64,000 nucleotides of DNA from Lepidodermella squamata (taxonomy: Eukaryota > Gastrotricha), in the NCBI GenBank assembly GCA_047495785.1, contig JBLDXI010000066.1, positions 496,001-560,000 on the forward strand, written 5' to 3'. The position numbers and the translations under genes were made by a program. Shown here in pieces: positions 1-10,197 of the stretch (position 1 is its first letter; each line of letters opens with the position of its first letter). The notes under the pieces were generated by a model, which saw nothing but the letters and a program-made list of their open reading frames with translations, ran no database searches and was not told the origin of the DNA.

Positions 1-700
1 GCTAGCTCCTTTGTAGCTGTAACGGTATGCAGCGCATTTCACGTCAGACGTCATGACATGCAGTATATTGTCGCATTAGTTTCGCCGAATAGTAGCCGTT
101 ACAATGTTGTTGAATAGGCTCTCCAGTGTGCGACTTTCAGGGGGGGAGGGGGGGGGGATCATCCCCCCAGCTCGGCCAAGCCAGACAACAAAATGAGAAT
201 TTATCCCACTGTTTTGTTAATTTTGGAAGGTTCTGGGGCGTGTTTTAGTGGAAAATATCCAAAATTTTCTCGCTTCCTCGCTTCGCTCGGTTATTAGCCG
301 AAATGACTCGTCATTTTGGCACAAACAGCAAAAAAACATTTCCATCCCCGGGAGCTCGGGCATCGAAGATCACACCCTGAGGCTCTCTCTTTACGGATCC
401 AGCAGCCGCCTGTTCGATGACGACGCTCACGAGAAGGAAAGTAACAGCGATCTTGTAGAACATGTTTTTGTTCGAGAATTAATAAAAGAGAAATAATGAA
501 ACCTCCTGACAGAGCAAGATTTGTACAATGCTCCACCCGGCTGATTGAGTTTATTGAACCAGGTGCTCCATATTGAATCTACGTCACATGCTGGTCACTA
601 GAAGGCGAAAGGGGTAGGCGTAAAGCGCAATGGAAACTCATCGATCAGTTCACTTGACGGTCGCGTAAACTTCGGGCTTGGCATTACACGATGAAAATGA
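1..700. repeat. Duplicated block, copy 1 (partner near 27700-28180)
   Basis: Stretches of this block reappear at about 27.76-28.17 kb: the GGTATGCAGCGCATT segment, the TAGTAGC-GTTACA segment, the start of the small secreted ORF, the TTTATTGAACCAG segment and the ATCGATCAGTT segment, in the same order. The second copy lacks roughly 140-400 of this copy. The alignment was made by eye, so the boundaries are approximate. Confidence 0.6.
311..463 (-). CDS. Small secreted peptide precursor (50 aa)
   Basis: A single-exon ORF of 50 codons starts MFYKIAVTFLLVSVVIEQ, a clear signal peptide ending in an Ala-rich cleavage region (QAAAG). A lysine-arginine pair follows a few residues later (SVKR), a classic prohormone cleavage site, and leaves about 24 residues with no cysteine. 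The start was chosen because the upstream in-frame Met gives no signal peptide. A paralogous leader lies at 27853-27954, where the rest is degraded. The family is not recognised; a neuropeptide-like or other secreted precursor is an inference. It may have further exons that I cannot see. Confidence 0.45.
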   Translation of the reverse strand: MFYKIAVTFLLVSVVIEQAAAGSVKREPQGVIFDARAPGDGNVFLLFVPK

Positions 701-1834
701 TAAACAGTTATTACTCATGCCCATCATCACTAGACCATCCATCGCGTATTTGTTGTAACATGTGCTTTGGGATCATTGACGTCATTGACGTGGGACCATC
801 TACTTAATTGTTGATTTTAACTATTTTACTATTGTTTTGACTTCCCACGATCTGACAACGCCTCTCTGCACGATTTGTTTTTTACATGCACCTTTTTTCC
901 ACGTAGAGCTCTCAACATTGGGATTATGCTCGATAAATAAATAAATAAATAACGTAAAAGCGCAACTGTTGCAAATATTGCTTTCGGGAAAGCACGTTTT
1001 GTTTGTAATGCCAGAGTCATGGGTAAAACCAAGCTGTGAATGAAGTAGGTTGTTAACCAACCGAATTCCTCCTCACATATATCGCCGACAAAATGAAGTG
1101 GAACTAATCAGTTTTCAAAGGTCAGTATTCACCTTTGCCAGTTATTGCAGCACTTCGCCAGTGTGAGACGTAAGGCTGAGAGGATATCAGGGCGATTTCG
1201 ACCGGTTTGATAACCTTCCAATTGTATCCAGCTCGAAAATATTCGCCTGAAAGCGAATGATTTAAAAACGCTAATCATTCTTCATCTTTTCGCTGCGATT
1301 TGAAATTGCTTTTCTCACGCCCGTGCCCATCAACATGGATCACATCTATTTCGCGCAAAGCGTGAAGTCTGAAGTCTATCTCTCAAATCGTGAATTCAGC
1401 ACCAGCACCAGGCCGTTCAATCTTAGAAGCCATGCTGCTAATACGCAAGAAGAATTCCCAGTCATTCAATCGGCGAAACGGTCTCGGCTCGCGACTTGTT
1501 AGCTGTAACATCCCGTGAAGGATTAAGCCAAGGTCAGATTTAATGTCAGCTTCGTTTATCAATTTAATTGGATCACACATCACACTGTAATTTTATTACG
1601 CAATCTACCAACCGTGCCATAGCATGTGGCAACCAGAGTATAGCGTTCGAGTTAAAATTAGAGTTCAAGCATCGAGCGGAGTACACAAAGCTGAGAGTTA
1701 TAGGTAATAGTGTAAAATCATCATATCCGATCAGGAAACAAAGCCAAGCAAGATATTACTAGCCAGGAGGATTTTGAACAAATAAAATGCGATCCGTCAA
1801 CTCAAAGTGTTATCCCGCTAACACTTGGTACTCA
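464..1834. other. Intergenic, no gene seen
   Basis: Only short random ORFs are present. There is a short (AAAT)n run near 938-951. I see no exon pair with splice sites and no transposase remnant. Confidence 0.5.
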
Positions 1835-2149
1835 TCATTGACCATTAGGCGGAATTTTGAAGGCTCCAAACGACCGAGCAGATGCCTCTTTACTTTTACC
1901 ATTGGGCGGGATTATGAAAGCTCCAAACGACCGAGCAGATGCCTCTTTACTTTTACCATTGGGCGGGATTATAAAAGCTCCAAATGATCGAGCCAATTCC
2001 ACTTCTTCCCTGTGCTTAGGCCCTTGACGTACCGGCTTGCCGCAAATAACAACAGCAATCTGCAATAATAAGAGAATTCACTCGATTTAAAATGAATTGC
2101 TTGAACTGCCGTAACTGACCAAGCTCGCAAACAGCAGATAGCGGATCAT
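1835..2149 (-). CDS. Secreted tandem-repeat proprotein, leader-exon family member C (84 aa)
   Basis: Two exons, 2149-2120 and 2059-1835, are joined in phase 0 across a 60-bp intron (donor GTCAGT, acceptor TTGCAG). Exon 1 encodes MIRYLLFASL and exon 2 begins IAVVICG, together forming a signal peptide. After a short linker containing EEVELAR come nearly identical 19-residue units, SFGAFIIPPNGKSKEASAR twice and a final SFGAFKIPPNGQ before the stop. The encoding DNA is a 57-bp direct repeat. The leader exon, intron length and upstream TTTC-rich flank match the genes at 8281-9533 and 15860-16780. Each unit ends in EASAR and contains NGK, so release of several copies of a short peptide is plausible but inferred. 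The family is not recognised; a structural secreted repeat protein is the alternative. Confidence 0.65.
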
Positions 2150-3990
2150 TTCTGTGAAACTTTCAGATGAATTAAGAGAGGAAAAATAATGAACTGCCGC
2201 TAATGGCTGCTAATTGATGTAGGGTGCAGGGTGCTTAGTCTTCTGCCAAAGATTCCACCTGCCCAGTTAGCATGGGCGCTTGTTAGCTAGCTAGCTTCAT
2301 TCTTGCGCGAACTAAGGAATGGCTTTGCTATTGCCCCAGCTGCTTGCACCGAGGCGATTAGCATATCGGAGTTATTTATAGCTTGTTTTTTAATAGTCAG
2401 CTATTTTTATCATAGGGCAGCCACTTTTTACCGTAGCGGAGAAAATTTCACAATAAAAACCATGAAACGACCAATTGAACGCGAGCAGGCTTTTCGGCAA
2501 ATATTTTTCATTTAAAAAAAAAATTTGCCCTAACAGTCTTCTATCGCGAATTTTTCCCCTTAGGAAAAAAGTGGCTGCCCTGCGTTTTCAAACCAGAGTC
2601 GAATAGACAGAAGAAATCGCCTGTTTCTTTTACGCACAAGCTTCGCCCTTCGCCCATAAAAATAAATTATATGGACATGAACATTTTATAGCAATTCAAA
2701 AGCAATTTTAAAGCTGCGCTCCCCTGGACTACTTATAATTTACTATCTGCGAAAAGCATGCGATTAGAGCTTTTTGAACTGGCACATCAAACTTCCCTAG
2801 GATTGAAAAATATCGAAAAAAGCTTTGTTGTTTCGAATAGCGGAAGGCTACCAATCAGGATTCGACCTTGAAACTTGTCTACTTGTTGGCTGACCTGAGC
2901 TGGTGGATTTGTGGCAAACGGCCGGACGTAATTAAATGTCATAAACATGTGCATGCAAAGATTATTGTATTATTACGAATTTATGGGAAAAAGTAAAATA
3001 TTCAACTGTGGGGGTGGGTGATTTCCATCTTTCGCCTGCCTTCGCCCTCTCCAAAACCGGAAACGGTATAGAAAGGGGCGTAACCAGCCCTTCGCTGTTG
3101 GTGGGGCCTGGGTCATATTTTCAGGGTGCACACAAGATTCACAGTCATTGAAATGACTGTGAATCAATACAGTGAATCAATGACTGAAAAAAATGGTTTG
3201 CTTTTTTGGTGAAAATTAGTTTTAATTAGAACCAAAACTCAGGCGAAGCGAGAATATTTTGAAGATTTGTCTCTCAGAAATACTCCGAAACCTCTCAAAA
3301 CTATGACATTTTCCAGTAATCAACCTGCCAACTAAATTTAAGCACTAAATAACTGAATATGCGAGCGAGGCGAGCTTTGGCTAACGGTATTTCTGAACAA
3401 ATCGAGCTGAAAATAGTGTAAAATGGCAGTTTTGTCTATAACTTTCCTAGAAATGTTAAGTTTTTCCTGCGACTTTTAAACTTCCATGGCCCTATTCCAA
3501 GCCAATCGCGACTCCACAAATATCAGCGACCCCACTTGCAATAAATCTAAGCTGTAACATATTCACATCAAACTATATTCAAGATTCAATGATAGATCAG
3601 TCACTCGCGAGCGAATCGAGCTTTAGCTAACGGTTTTCATTTCATTTTCGCCTCAGGATTAGCATGAATCAATGTTCTCGTATCTAATAGATGATGTGCT
3701 TTTTTGCTTCCTTGGCTATAGCTACTGCATGGGCGCTTGAACTAATTGCCGTGTCCGTAGCGTATAGGCTAGTAGTATCTATGTTGCCTTTGACGATCAT
3801 TAAGCCGCATGGCTTTGTATATTATACTCATCGAGTTTCTTGGCGCCGTTCTGTAGAGGCGAGCGTGTCGTGGCTACAGTCATTCGCAACACGCCACTTG
3901 CACCCGAGTGCGAACCCCGACACTGCCAGCCGACTATACGTTGTCCATTTTGAATTCAAGAAATCATGTCAATTGTCCGTATTGGCGGCG
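2150..3990. other. Intergenic with dispersed repeat fragments, no gene
   Basis: This stretch contains AT-rich sequence, a flank (about 2170-2350) resembling the upstream regions of the leader-exon genes, a tRNA-like SINE relic, and two copies of the dispersed GCGAGC-AGCTTTAGCTAACGG motif (near 3360 and 3610). An ORF at 3691-3999 has no recognisable domain and was not accepted. Confidence 0.45.
2848..2918 (-). repeat. tRNA-derived SINE relic (tentative)
   Basis: On the minus strand an A-box-like CCAGCTCAGGTC is followed about 35 bases later by a B-box-like GGTCGAATCC, the spacing expected of a tRNA promoter. No good acceptor stem is visible, so this looks like a decayed tRNA-derived SINE rather than a functional tRNA. 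Confidence 0.35.
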
Positions 3991-3999
3991 AAAATATGA

Positions 4000-4007
4000 T
4001 ATTTAAG
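4000..4007 (+). promoter_or_regulatory. TATA-like box of the secreted Cys-rich gene
   Basis: TATTTAAG lies 67 bases before the ATG at 4074, followed by a GC-rich patch and a TTCAGACT initiator-like sequence. The position suits a core promoter. Confidence 0.4.
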
Positions 4008-4073
4008 CGCCGCGGGCCGCAGCTGTTTTCTTCAGACTTTCCTCGGATTATTTTCTCAGAATAACTTGACAAC

Positions 4074-5124
4074 ATGGAATCTATCATCCAGCTCGCTATC
4101 TTAGCCGCTGTATGTTCTGCTGTCTCTGCTTGCCCTGCAGCCTCGACAACGCCTTGCCCGAAGTCTGCAGCTGCCGCTGATTTCCCAGGAACTTGCCCCA
4201 ACGGCCAGGCCTGTTATTCGACGGCCAGTCAATGCAGCACTGGATCGTCCTGTGTGGCTGTTGCTAACGTATGCGATGCAGCAACGAACAGCTGCGTTGC
4301 AAAAAGTACCGGATCCTCGGCCTCGTCATCATGCTCAAGTGGCCAGAGCTGCACACCAACTGCCAATATTTGCGACTCTTCGTCTAAAAATTGCATTTCG
4401 GCAACAGCAACTCAATGCCCTGGCGGGCAAGCTTGCACGAGCCCTGTAAGCCTAATACTAGCCATTTAATTCAAACCTTCGTCATCAGAGAATTTTCATA
4501 TGCCAGCTCATCTACAGGTTGTGTCAAATACCGAAGACGCAAGGCCAAATTACAACTGTCGCAAGAACTTCCGTTCCATTCTGCACATCGAATGCAGGCG
4601 CATGCGATGCCGTTCTGCCGGGAGAAGATGTAAGCATAAACTGATGTCAATTGGATTGCAAATCTGAATTTGTGCGAATTTATTCCAGCGAGGTTCATCA
4701 AATACCTTCACCTCTTTCGCTGAATGTTGTAGTAATCTAGGGGTAACGTATGGTCGCATATACGAGATCGTTCCCGGCTCTCCGCCTGTACTGGCATGTA
4801 TCGGGAAAGGCGCCAGTAGTAACGCATACACAATATCATCTGCAAACAGTAATGGAAGTCCGACTTCATATTGTTTCCGTTTCCCTTACACCGCGACGCT
4901 CGAGTCGCATGTGGCCGTCAACAAGGGCCTGGTAGCTTTAATACTCAATATATTTCCTTGTTGCTACATTACTTTTCTGCTTATAGACTACCAAAGACAA
5001 CAAATTCAACGCTGCAACTTTCCAAGAGTGCTGCGCGCTGCTATCGCCCGGAACTGTCACTTATGAATCCACAGGAAACGCATACGGCGTCACTGGTTTT
5101 GAGATTTGCAAAGTTGGTCCATGA
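4074..5124 (+). CDS. Secreted Ser/Thr/Cys-rich protein with duplicated C-terminal cysteine module (291 aa)
   Basis: Four exons (4074-4445, 4507-4629, 4689-4931, 4987-5124) join in phase 0 throughout, with introns of 61, 59 and 55 bp. The start gives a signal peptide (MESIIQLAILAAVCSAVSA). Residues about 20-125 are a low-complexity stalk of repeated short C-x-x-G-Q-x-C and C-D-x-x-x-x-x-C motifs rich in Ser, Thr and Ala, likely O-glycosylated. The C-terminal half contains two related segments, one starting TFTSFAECCSNLG and one starting ATFQECCALLSPG, the second ending in FEICK; these look like divergent PAN/apple-like or similar disulphide modules. A polyadenylation signal AATAAA follows near 5201. 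The family is not recognised; an extracellular, mucin-like or cuticle/egg-coat role is inference. The exact acceptor of exon 2 is the least certain point. Confidence 0.6.
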
Positions 5125-5576
5125 AGCAGTCTCTGGTTTTTGGAACCTTGCCAATATCTAATATCGAAGAGTACATCTATGACTATGCTAACAAATTACC
5201 AAATAAAAGTACATGCGTGTCGTATATAATGTTAGCTTTCACGTTGCTTTTTGTCACGTTCCTGATTTTCGAAAGCCCATAGAATCCCAAGTTGACCACA
5301 AATTATAGTCAGCATCGAGGAAAACGAATCGGAATTTATTCGTTCACTTCTGCGAAAAATAGCCGATGATGAAATGAAATCTTTTTTTTTGCTTCTCTAC
5401 CCCGCGACTAAACGTCTATACCCTTTCGGGTTTTGAGGAAGCGAACGCAGGGCAAAACAAAAAAAATTATTCCGCACCACAGCCGATAAAGTTTTACTTT
5501 TGTGAAAAAATTCAAAATCTTCCAGGGACTCAACTATTTTTCTTGGGATCACCTCCGTATCTAACTATGTATCTAA
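5125..5576. other. 3' flank and intergenic DNA
   Basis: It contains the likely 3' end of the preceding gene (AATAAA near 5201). Beyond that I see no gene or repeat. Confidence 0.4.
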
Positions 5577-5915
5577 CTATGAAGAACACATTTCATGTAG
5601 GAGACAGTCATACTTGTTTCGCCCTTTCCGCAGCACAGTGAAACAGCTGGAGGTGGCGTCCCGGCTTATTCCATGCTTCGCAATGTGTTTACCAATTACG
5701 CTACTCTTGTGTTCAATAATATGTTTATGTAGGTGTCGGATAGACGTATAGCCTGTATAGCCGACATAGTTGGAACTGCACCAACCACATTTCAATCGAT
5801 AAATTACGCATTGCTGATTGACAATTAGCAGCTTCTTAATTTTCTTTTTTAATTTCACATAATCAAGCATTGCATGTACTCTTAGTTTGAATCGATTTTT
5901 CGATTGGCGGACCAT
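5577..5915 (-). mobile_element. Penelope-like element, GIY-YIG endonuclease 3' fragment
   Basis: The 112-residue ORF contains NQQCVIYRLKCGWCSSNYVG followed by YT...HLHKHIIEHK and SSVIGKH, the signature of the GIY-YIG endonuclease at the C-terminus of Penelope-like retroelements, including the CxxC pair and the HLHxxxxEHK helix. No reverse transcriptase domain precedes it, so this is a 5'-truncated copy. The last residues of the domain appear replaced or cut short. A second, more decayed relic lies at 18771-19200. Confidence 0.85.
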
Positions 5916-6500
5916 ATTCCATAGAATATAACCAATATAGCGAGCAAAGCGAGCTTAGCTGGCGGTATTTTTACGTTACTTGGACCGAAAATGGTCCGGG
6001 CGTTACTCAAATTTGGCGAAACCTGGGTTATCAAGCCAGGGATAGGGGATAGCGGCGGTCCTTACTCGGGACGTTCGGTCAACGAAGTAGGGATGATCCA
6101 TGGCATCCCGCCCCCTCCCCCTTCTCCCTTTATGAAGATATTTAGTCAATTTCGTTATCTTCACGAGTACAGAACTTGCAATTCCGGGAAAACCAGGTTA
6201 CCGGGGAAAATAGAGACTTCTAGAGAAAATATAAATTCTCTAGAATAGAAAATAGAGAAAAATAGAGAAAAAATAAATAAGATAAGTTATCTTGGTAATT
6301 TTTTCTCTATTTTCCAAGGAAATTTACCCGGTAAACTCATTAATTGACATCGTGCAGCCAACGATATGATAAGATAAGAAGTATATAAACTGTAATTTCG
6401 ATCATTTGTTTCCATTTATAAATCACTTTTCTTGGTGTAATATCTGGTATTATTACTTTTATCTTTTATCACAAGTTCAATCATTCCGGCTCATATCACA
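5916..6500. other. Intergenic with dispersed motif and AT-rich simple sequence
   Basis: It holds another copy of the GCGAGC-AAGCGAGCTTAGCT motif (near 5940), then purine-rich AAATAGAGA simple repeats (6205-6280). No gene is seen. Confidence 0.4.
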
Positions 6501-6898
6501 ATGTCTCCGATTTTGACCATCGTCTTAGCTGGGGTGCTGCTGCTTGTTTCATCGTCGTCCGTAGACGGGTTAGTGATATTCAACAAATGTGGTAACAAAA
6601 TTATATCTATTTTTTGTAAAAAAGGGCAATCCCAGGTTATAGTATCTGCTCGTCTGCAAGCTTTGATAACAAGCCAAGTCAAGGAAACTATCACGATTGT
6701 AATGGTCAATGCATATGCAAGGGATGGACTAGTGGAAAGTGCGTTAATGGTACCTGCAAATGCGATACAGATCCGAAGAAATATACGTGCCAGCATGGTA
6801 CTTGTTGGTGGGGGGACTGTGAATTCGATAATTATTGCGTAAAAGAAAATGCGGAACGTGATAAAAAGTATGGGTGCAAAACTGCAGGACGAAAATGA
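6501..6898 (+). CDS. Secreted cysteine-rich, CS-alpha-beta defensin-like peptide (107 aa)
   Basis: Two exons, 6501-6568 and 6643-6898, join in phase 2 across a 74-bp intron (donor GTTAGT, acceptor TTATAG). The upstream AG at 6635 would give an immediate stop, which decides the acceptor. Exon 1 encodes a signal peptide rich in Leu, Val and Ser. The mature part begins with the spacing C-x16-C-x3-C-x9-C-x4-C-x-C, including GKC and CKC, as in invertebrate defensins and related CS-alpha-beta peptides; one extra Cys sits between the third and fourth. A C-terminal extension of about 45 residues carries six more cysteines and a basic tail. An antimicrobial or other secreted effector role is inferred from cysteine spacing only. 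It is convergent with a leader-exon relic whose stop is 8 bases away. Confidence 0.55.
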
Positions 6899-6905
6899 TT
6901 GGTGA

Positions 6906-7028
6906 CTACTGGCCAATGACAGCAGCGATCTATAGTCGCATAATACGAGAGTTTCAGATGTAAGAATGATCAATAAAATCGATAAAATTTCAACCTACCA
7001 GGCCAACCAACAGTAGGTAACTGTTCAT
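6906..7028 (-). pseudogene. Leader-exon family member D, truncated (17 codons)
   Basis: Exon 1 (7028-6999) encodes MNSYLLLVGL and is followed by GTAGGT. After a 69-bp intron ending CTATAG, exon 2 reads IAAVIGQ and then TAG (6906-6908). Both exons align with the leader of the genes at 1835, 8281 and 15860, including the exon boundary. The repeat-coding part is missing, because the neighbouring cysteine-rich gene begins where it should be. It is either a dead remnant or a signal-peptide-only ORF. Confidence 0.6.
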
Positions 7029-7099
7029 TTTTCGGATGGATTGTTTAAGAATGAATAAAGTTGTGCATATAGGAAGAAGAATGAGGTACGAGGTACTGT

Positions 7100-7162
7100 C
7101 ACGGGACTCCAATTTTTACAGGCTCGCTCTCGGGTGCTAAAGTCACTAGCTTTTTCACCTGA
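7100..7162. repeat. Duplicated flank, split by LINE insertion (continues at 7713-7900)
   Basis: The sequence CTCGCT-CGGGTGCT...CACCAGCTTTTTCACC continues after the LINE with ATTCCGCATTGA-GTATG and CTGGGGGAAG-TCTCATGGTA. The uninterrupted order is seen at 19480-19640, which shows that 7163-7712 is an insertion. Confidence 0.6.
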
Positions 7163-7712
7163 TGCGACATGCGCAACTTCGAACCAATGTTCAAACCGAC
7201 TTACGATTCTCTGCGCGGTACTTTGAGTCTAAGTTATCGAGGACCCAATTTATGGAACCAGCTTCCTCTTGAGGCACAGCAATCTGAAACGGCCGAGAAT
7301 TGTCGCGAGGTAGTTTACCAGTACTACTACGGAATGAATGCCGCTAAATTATCCCAGTGATCATCATTTTTGTTCTGATTTAATTTTGATACACTTTGTT
7401 GTGATTTATATACTTTAATTCCTGATACTGAAATGGACCTGACTGAATACACTTTATTTTTATACTGCTGAAATGCTGCTGTTTTGTTTTATTACACTAC
7501 TGTTGCGATTTTTACTATTACCTATCATTATTATATTATATACACATTGACGTGTATTTCTAATCCTAATTCTATAACTTTGTTTCTTCTGCAACACCTT
7601 TCCTGTCCTAAATGTGATCATGTCCTGCAATTATATGTTGTTTTCCTTATACTTTGTCAAGCTTCCTTCTTTGGGTGTAATAGCTTCTAAATAAATAAAT
7701 AAATAAATAAAT
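7163..7712 (+). mobile_element. 5'-truncated LINE, 3' end with (AAAT)n tail
   Basis: An ORF ending at 7360 contains SYRGPNLWNQLP, the conserved end of many LINE reverse-transcriptase proteins, followed by a short C-terminus. About 330 bp of AT-rich 3' UTR follow, then an ATAAATAAATAAATAAATAAAT tail. The flanks on both sides match a continuous sequence at 19480-19560, confirming a retrotransposon insertion. The clade is not assigned. Confidence 0.75.
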
Positions 7713-8280
7713 GATCATTCCGCATTGACGTATGGCGTATAATAATTTGCGTTGCGCGTTGCTTGCGAATTGCTACAGCTGTTTCCGCTGGGGGAAGTCT
7801 CATGGTAGATGGTAGCCCAAATTCTGCTGAGTTAAGTATACTCTTTGTGATTGAGCTGTTAATGTATCGCTGCACTGTTGACGAAGCACCCGACGCCATG
7901 AAAACCATTTTTACACCAACTCACACAACTCTCGCACACGCAGCGCACAAGTGTGCGGTTGAATGGCTCTACACCAATGAATTATATTGTTGAAAGCTTC
8001 TTTACTTGGGACTATGATTTTACTGAATGATCAGCAAATTAAGCATTACAAGGCATTCAACGAAACGATTGATAATCATGGAAACGGAAGCTGAGTCTAC
8101 ACGAAATAGAGATTAGGTTAGTTCAAAAGTGATTTTGTTATCTATATCGGGGAGCTAAGAACATAAGATCCTAACGGGGATTGAATGATACTGTCACCAA
8201 TAAACTAGTATGCTTATGAGAAGTCCTAGAATGTCGAAACCAATCCGTAATTCAGTCCATTATTCCACCATCTCACTGGC
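7713..8280. other. Intergenic; continuation of duplicated flank, no gene
   Basis: The first 190 bp continue the duplicated flank. The rest, up to the stop of the repeat gene, shows nothing recognisable. Confidence 0.45.
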
Positions 8281-9533
8281 TTATTGCTCTCTGGCCTTCC
8301 CGCTCTTCAACGCATCCTTGAGACCCTTCGCAGCAGCTTTGGAGACAGCGGACGCGGCTCGGGCGGATTCCTCCTCTCTGGCCTTCCCGCTCTTCAACGC
8401 ATCCTTGAGACCCTTCGCAGCGGCTTTGGAGACAGCTGACGCACCTCGGGCGGATTCCTTCTCTCTGGCCTTCCCGCTCTTCAACGCATCCTTGAGACCC
8501 TTCGCAGCAGCTTTGGAGACAGCTGACGCACCTCGGGCGGATTCCTCCTCTCTGGCCTTCCCGCTCTTCAACGCATCCTTGAGACCCTTCGCAGCAGCTT
8601 TGGAAACAGCTGACGCACCTCGGGCGGATTCCTCCTCTCTGGCCTTCCCGCTCTTCAACGCATCCTTGAGACCCTTCGCAGCGGCTTTGGAGACAGCTGA
8701 CGCACCTCGGGCGGATTCCTTCTCTCTGGCCTTCCCGCTCTTCAACGCATCCTTGAGACCCTTCGCAGCAGCTTTGGAGACAGCTGACGCACCTCGGGCG
8801 GATTCCTCCTCTCTGGCCTTCCCGCTCTTCAACGCATCCTTGAGACCCTTCGCAGCAGCTTTGGAAACAGCTGACGCACCTCGGGCGGATTCCTCCTCTC
8901 TGGCCTTCCCGCTCTTCAACGCATCCTTGAGACCCTTCGCAGCAGCTTTGGAGACAGCGGACGCGGCTCGGGCGGATTCCTCCTCTCTGGCCTTCCCGCT
9001 CTTCAACGCATCCTTGAGACCCTTCGCAGCAGCTTTGGAGACAGCGGACGCGGCTCGGGCGGATTCCTCCTCTCTGGCCTTCCCGCTCTTCAACGCATCC
9101 TTGAGACCCTTCGCAGCGGCTTTGGAGACAGCTGACGCACCTCGGGCGGATTCCTTCTCTCTGGCCTTCCCGCTCTTCAACGCATCCTTGAGACCCTTCG
9201 CAGCAGCTTTGGAGACAGCGGACGCGGCTCGGGCGGATTCCTCCTCTCTGGCCTTCCCGCTCTTCAACGCATCCTTGAGACCCTTCGCAGCGGCTTTGGC
9301 AACGGCTGACGCACCTCGGGCGGATTCCTCCTCTCTGGCCTTCCCGCTCTTCAACGCATCCTTGAGACCCTTCGCAGCGGCTTTGGCGACAGCGGACGCA
9401 CCTCGGTCGGATTCCTCCTCTCTTTCGCTAAACACGGTAGCAATCTTTGTTTTGAAAAATAAAATTGAACTTTCTATTCATAATCTACATGTCTCAACCT
9501 TACCAGGCATGCTAACAGCAGATAGCGGAGCAT
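8281..9533 (-). CDS. Secreted Ala/Lys/Glu tandem-repeat proprotein, leader-exon family member A (397 aa)
   Basis: Exon 1 (9533-9504) encodes MLRYLLLACL; exon 2 (9444-8281) starts IATVFSEREEES. They join in phase 0 across a 59-bp intron (GTAAGG...ACAAAG). The signal peptide is probably cut after VFS. The rest is about 13 copies of a 29-residue unit: EEESARGASAVSKAAA followed by KGLKDALKSGKAR. Units differ at few positions (S or A, E or K, G or A). Each unit combines an amphipathic, cationic helix with an acidic EEESAR linker. That layout resembles polyprotein precursors in which an acidic motif ending in Arg marks cleavage, so several copies of a helical peptide could be released; this is inference. 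An alternative is an LEA-like or structural secreted repeat protein. The opposite strand is also open over the array but is a shadow. Confidence 0.7.
8282..9434. repeat. 87-bp tandem array, about 13 units
   Basis: Units of 87 bp beginning CTCTCTGGCCTTCCCGCTC repeat head to tail with only scattered point differences. Three or four variant types alternate along the array, indicating recent unequal exchange. Assembly collapse or expansion is possible. Confidence 0.95.
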
Positions 9534-10027
9534 TATCTCAACAATTTATGAAGTCTTACGAAACGAAAAAATGATGAAATGCCGTTTCCTGTCATGAGTT
9601 TCTCTGAAGTTGCTCTCTGGTGCCAAGGGCACTTGCCAAATAATTCATCTGCCTAATGCAATTGAAGAATTTGTTTGTGTCGTTACAGCTGCGCTCACCA
9701 AGGCAAAGTGGCGTGTAGGAGCGCGTTTTCTCTTGCTTATCGTAAGCTCATAATTAGTAGGAGATGAACTGGAAAGATATCATCACAATGAATAATGCTG
9801 TCATTCAGAAGCTTATTTCTCTTGTTTGAGAAGCAATGGACACAAAGAAGTTTAAAAAATCCCCATCAATTAGGTATTCTTCAATTCTTCTGTTGCAAAT
9901 TAGATCCCGTTTCTCTGAGGAACGTTGGAGGAATAAGCGTAAGCGATCCTACGCGCATAGAGAACAAAGTGATCTGTGCGAGACAACCTTTATCCATTAC
10001 GGGTCGCAGTTTTATATCGCGGGCAAC
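9534..10027. other. 5' flank of repeat gene A, no other gene
   Basis: Just upstream of the leader exon the minus strand reads GGCATTTC-TCATTTTTTCGTTTC, matching the flanks of the gene at 15860-16780 and a stretch near 31110. This probably is the promoter region of the family. The ORFs at 9795-10172 run into the MITE and are not accepted. Confidence 0.45.
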
Positions 10028-10197
10028 CCCACAGGCAGGGCTGCAAATAGTTCTGTATCCTGGTATCCTGTTACAGGAAGTTTCGAACGGAGGCAGAAAA
10101 ATTAACATTAAAGTAACGTCAAAAGGATATGTTTTGATCCATTTTTGGAAATCAAGATACAGGAAGCTTTAGAACTATTTGCAGCCCTGCCCACAGG
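10028..10197. mobile_element. hAT-type MITE (154 bp) with perfect 8-bp target duplication
   Basis: Terminal inverted repeats CAGGGCTGCAAATAGTTCT lie at 10036 and (inverted) at 10189. They are flanked by CCCACAGG at 10028-10035 and 10190-10197. The 8-bp duplication and the CAGGG terminus are diagnostic of hAT elements. There is no coding capacity. Confidence 0.85.

Noticed and set aside
3691-3999. Plus-strand 102-aa ORF starting with a hydrophobic stretch
   Set aside because: The leader looks signal-like but the rest has no pattern, and the stop overlaps the TATA region of the next gene; no paralogue.
8282-9434. CRISPR-like direct repeat array
   Set aside because: Units are contiguous 87-bp coding repeats without unique spacers, in a eukaryotic context.
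8281-9533. LEA-type desiccation protein
   Set aside because: The Ala/Lys/Glu repeats resemble LEA composition, but there is a signal peptide, the period is 29 rather than 11, and the leader family links it to unrelated repeats. Kept only as an alternative.
8210-9574. Long plus-strand ORF (454 aa) of LAFPLFNASLRPFAAALET repeats
   Set aside because: It is the antisense shadow of the minus-strand repeat gene. The minus strand has the leader exon, intron and signal peptide shared with paralogues; the plus strand has none.
9795-10172. Plus-strand 125-aa ORF
   Set aside because: It reads through almost the whole of a MITE defined by target duplication, so it cannot be an ancestral coding region.
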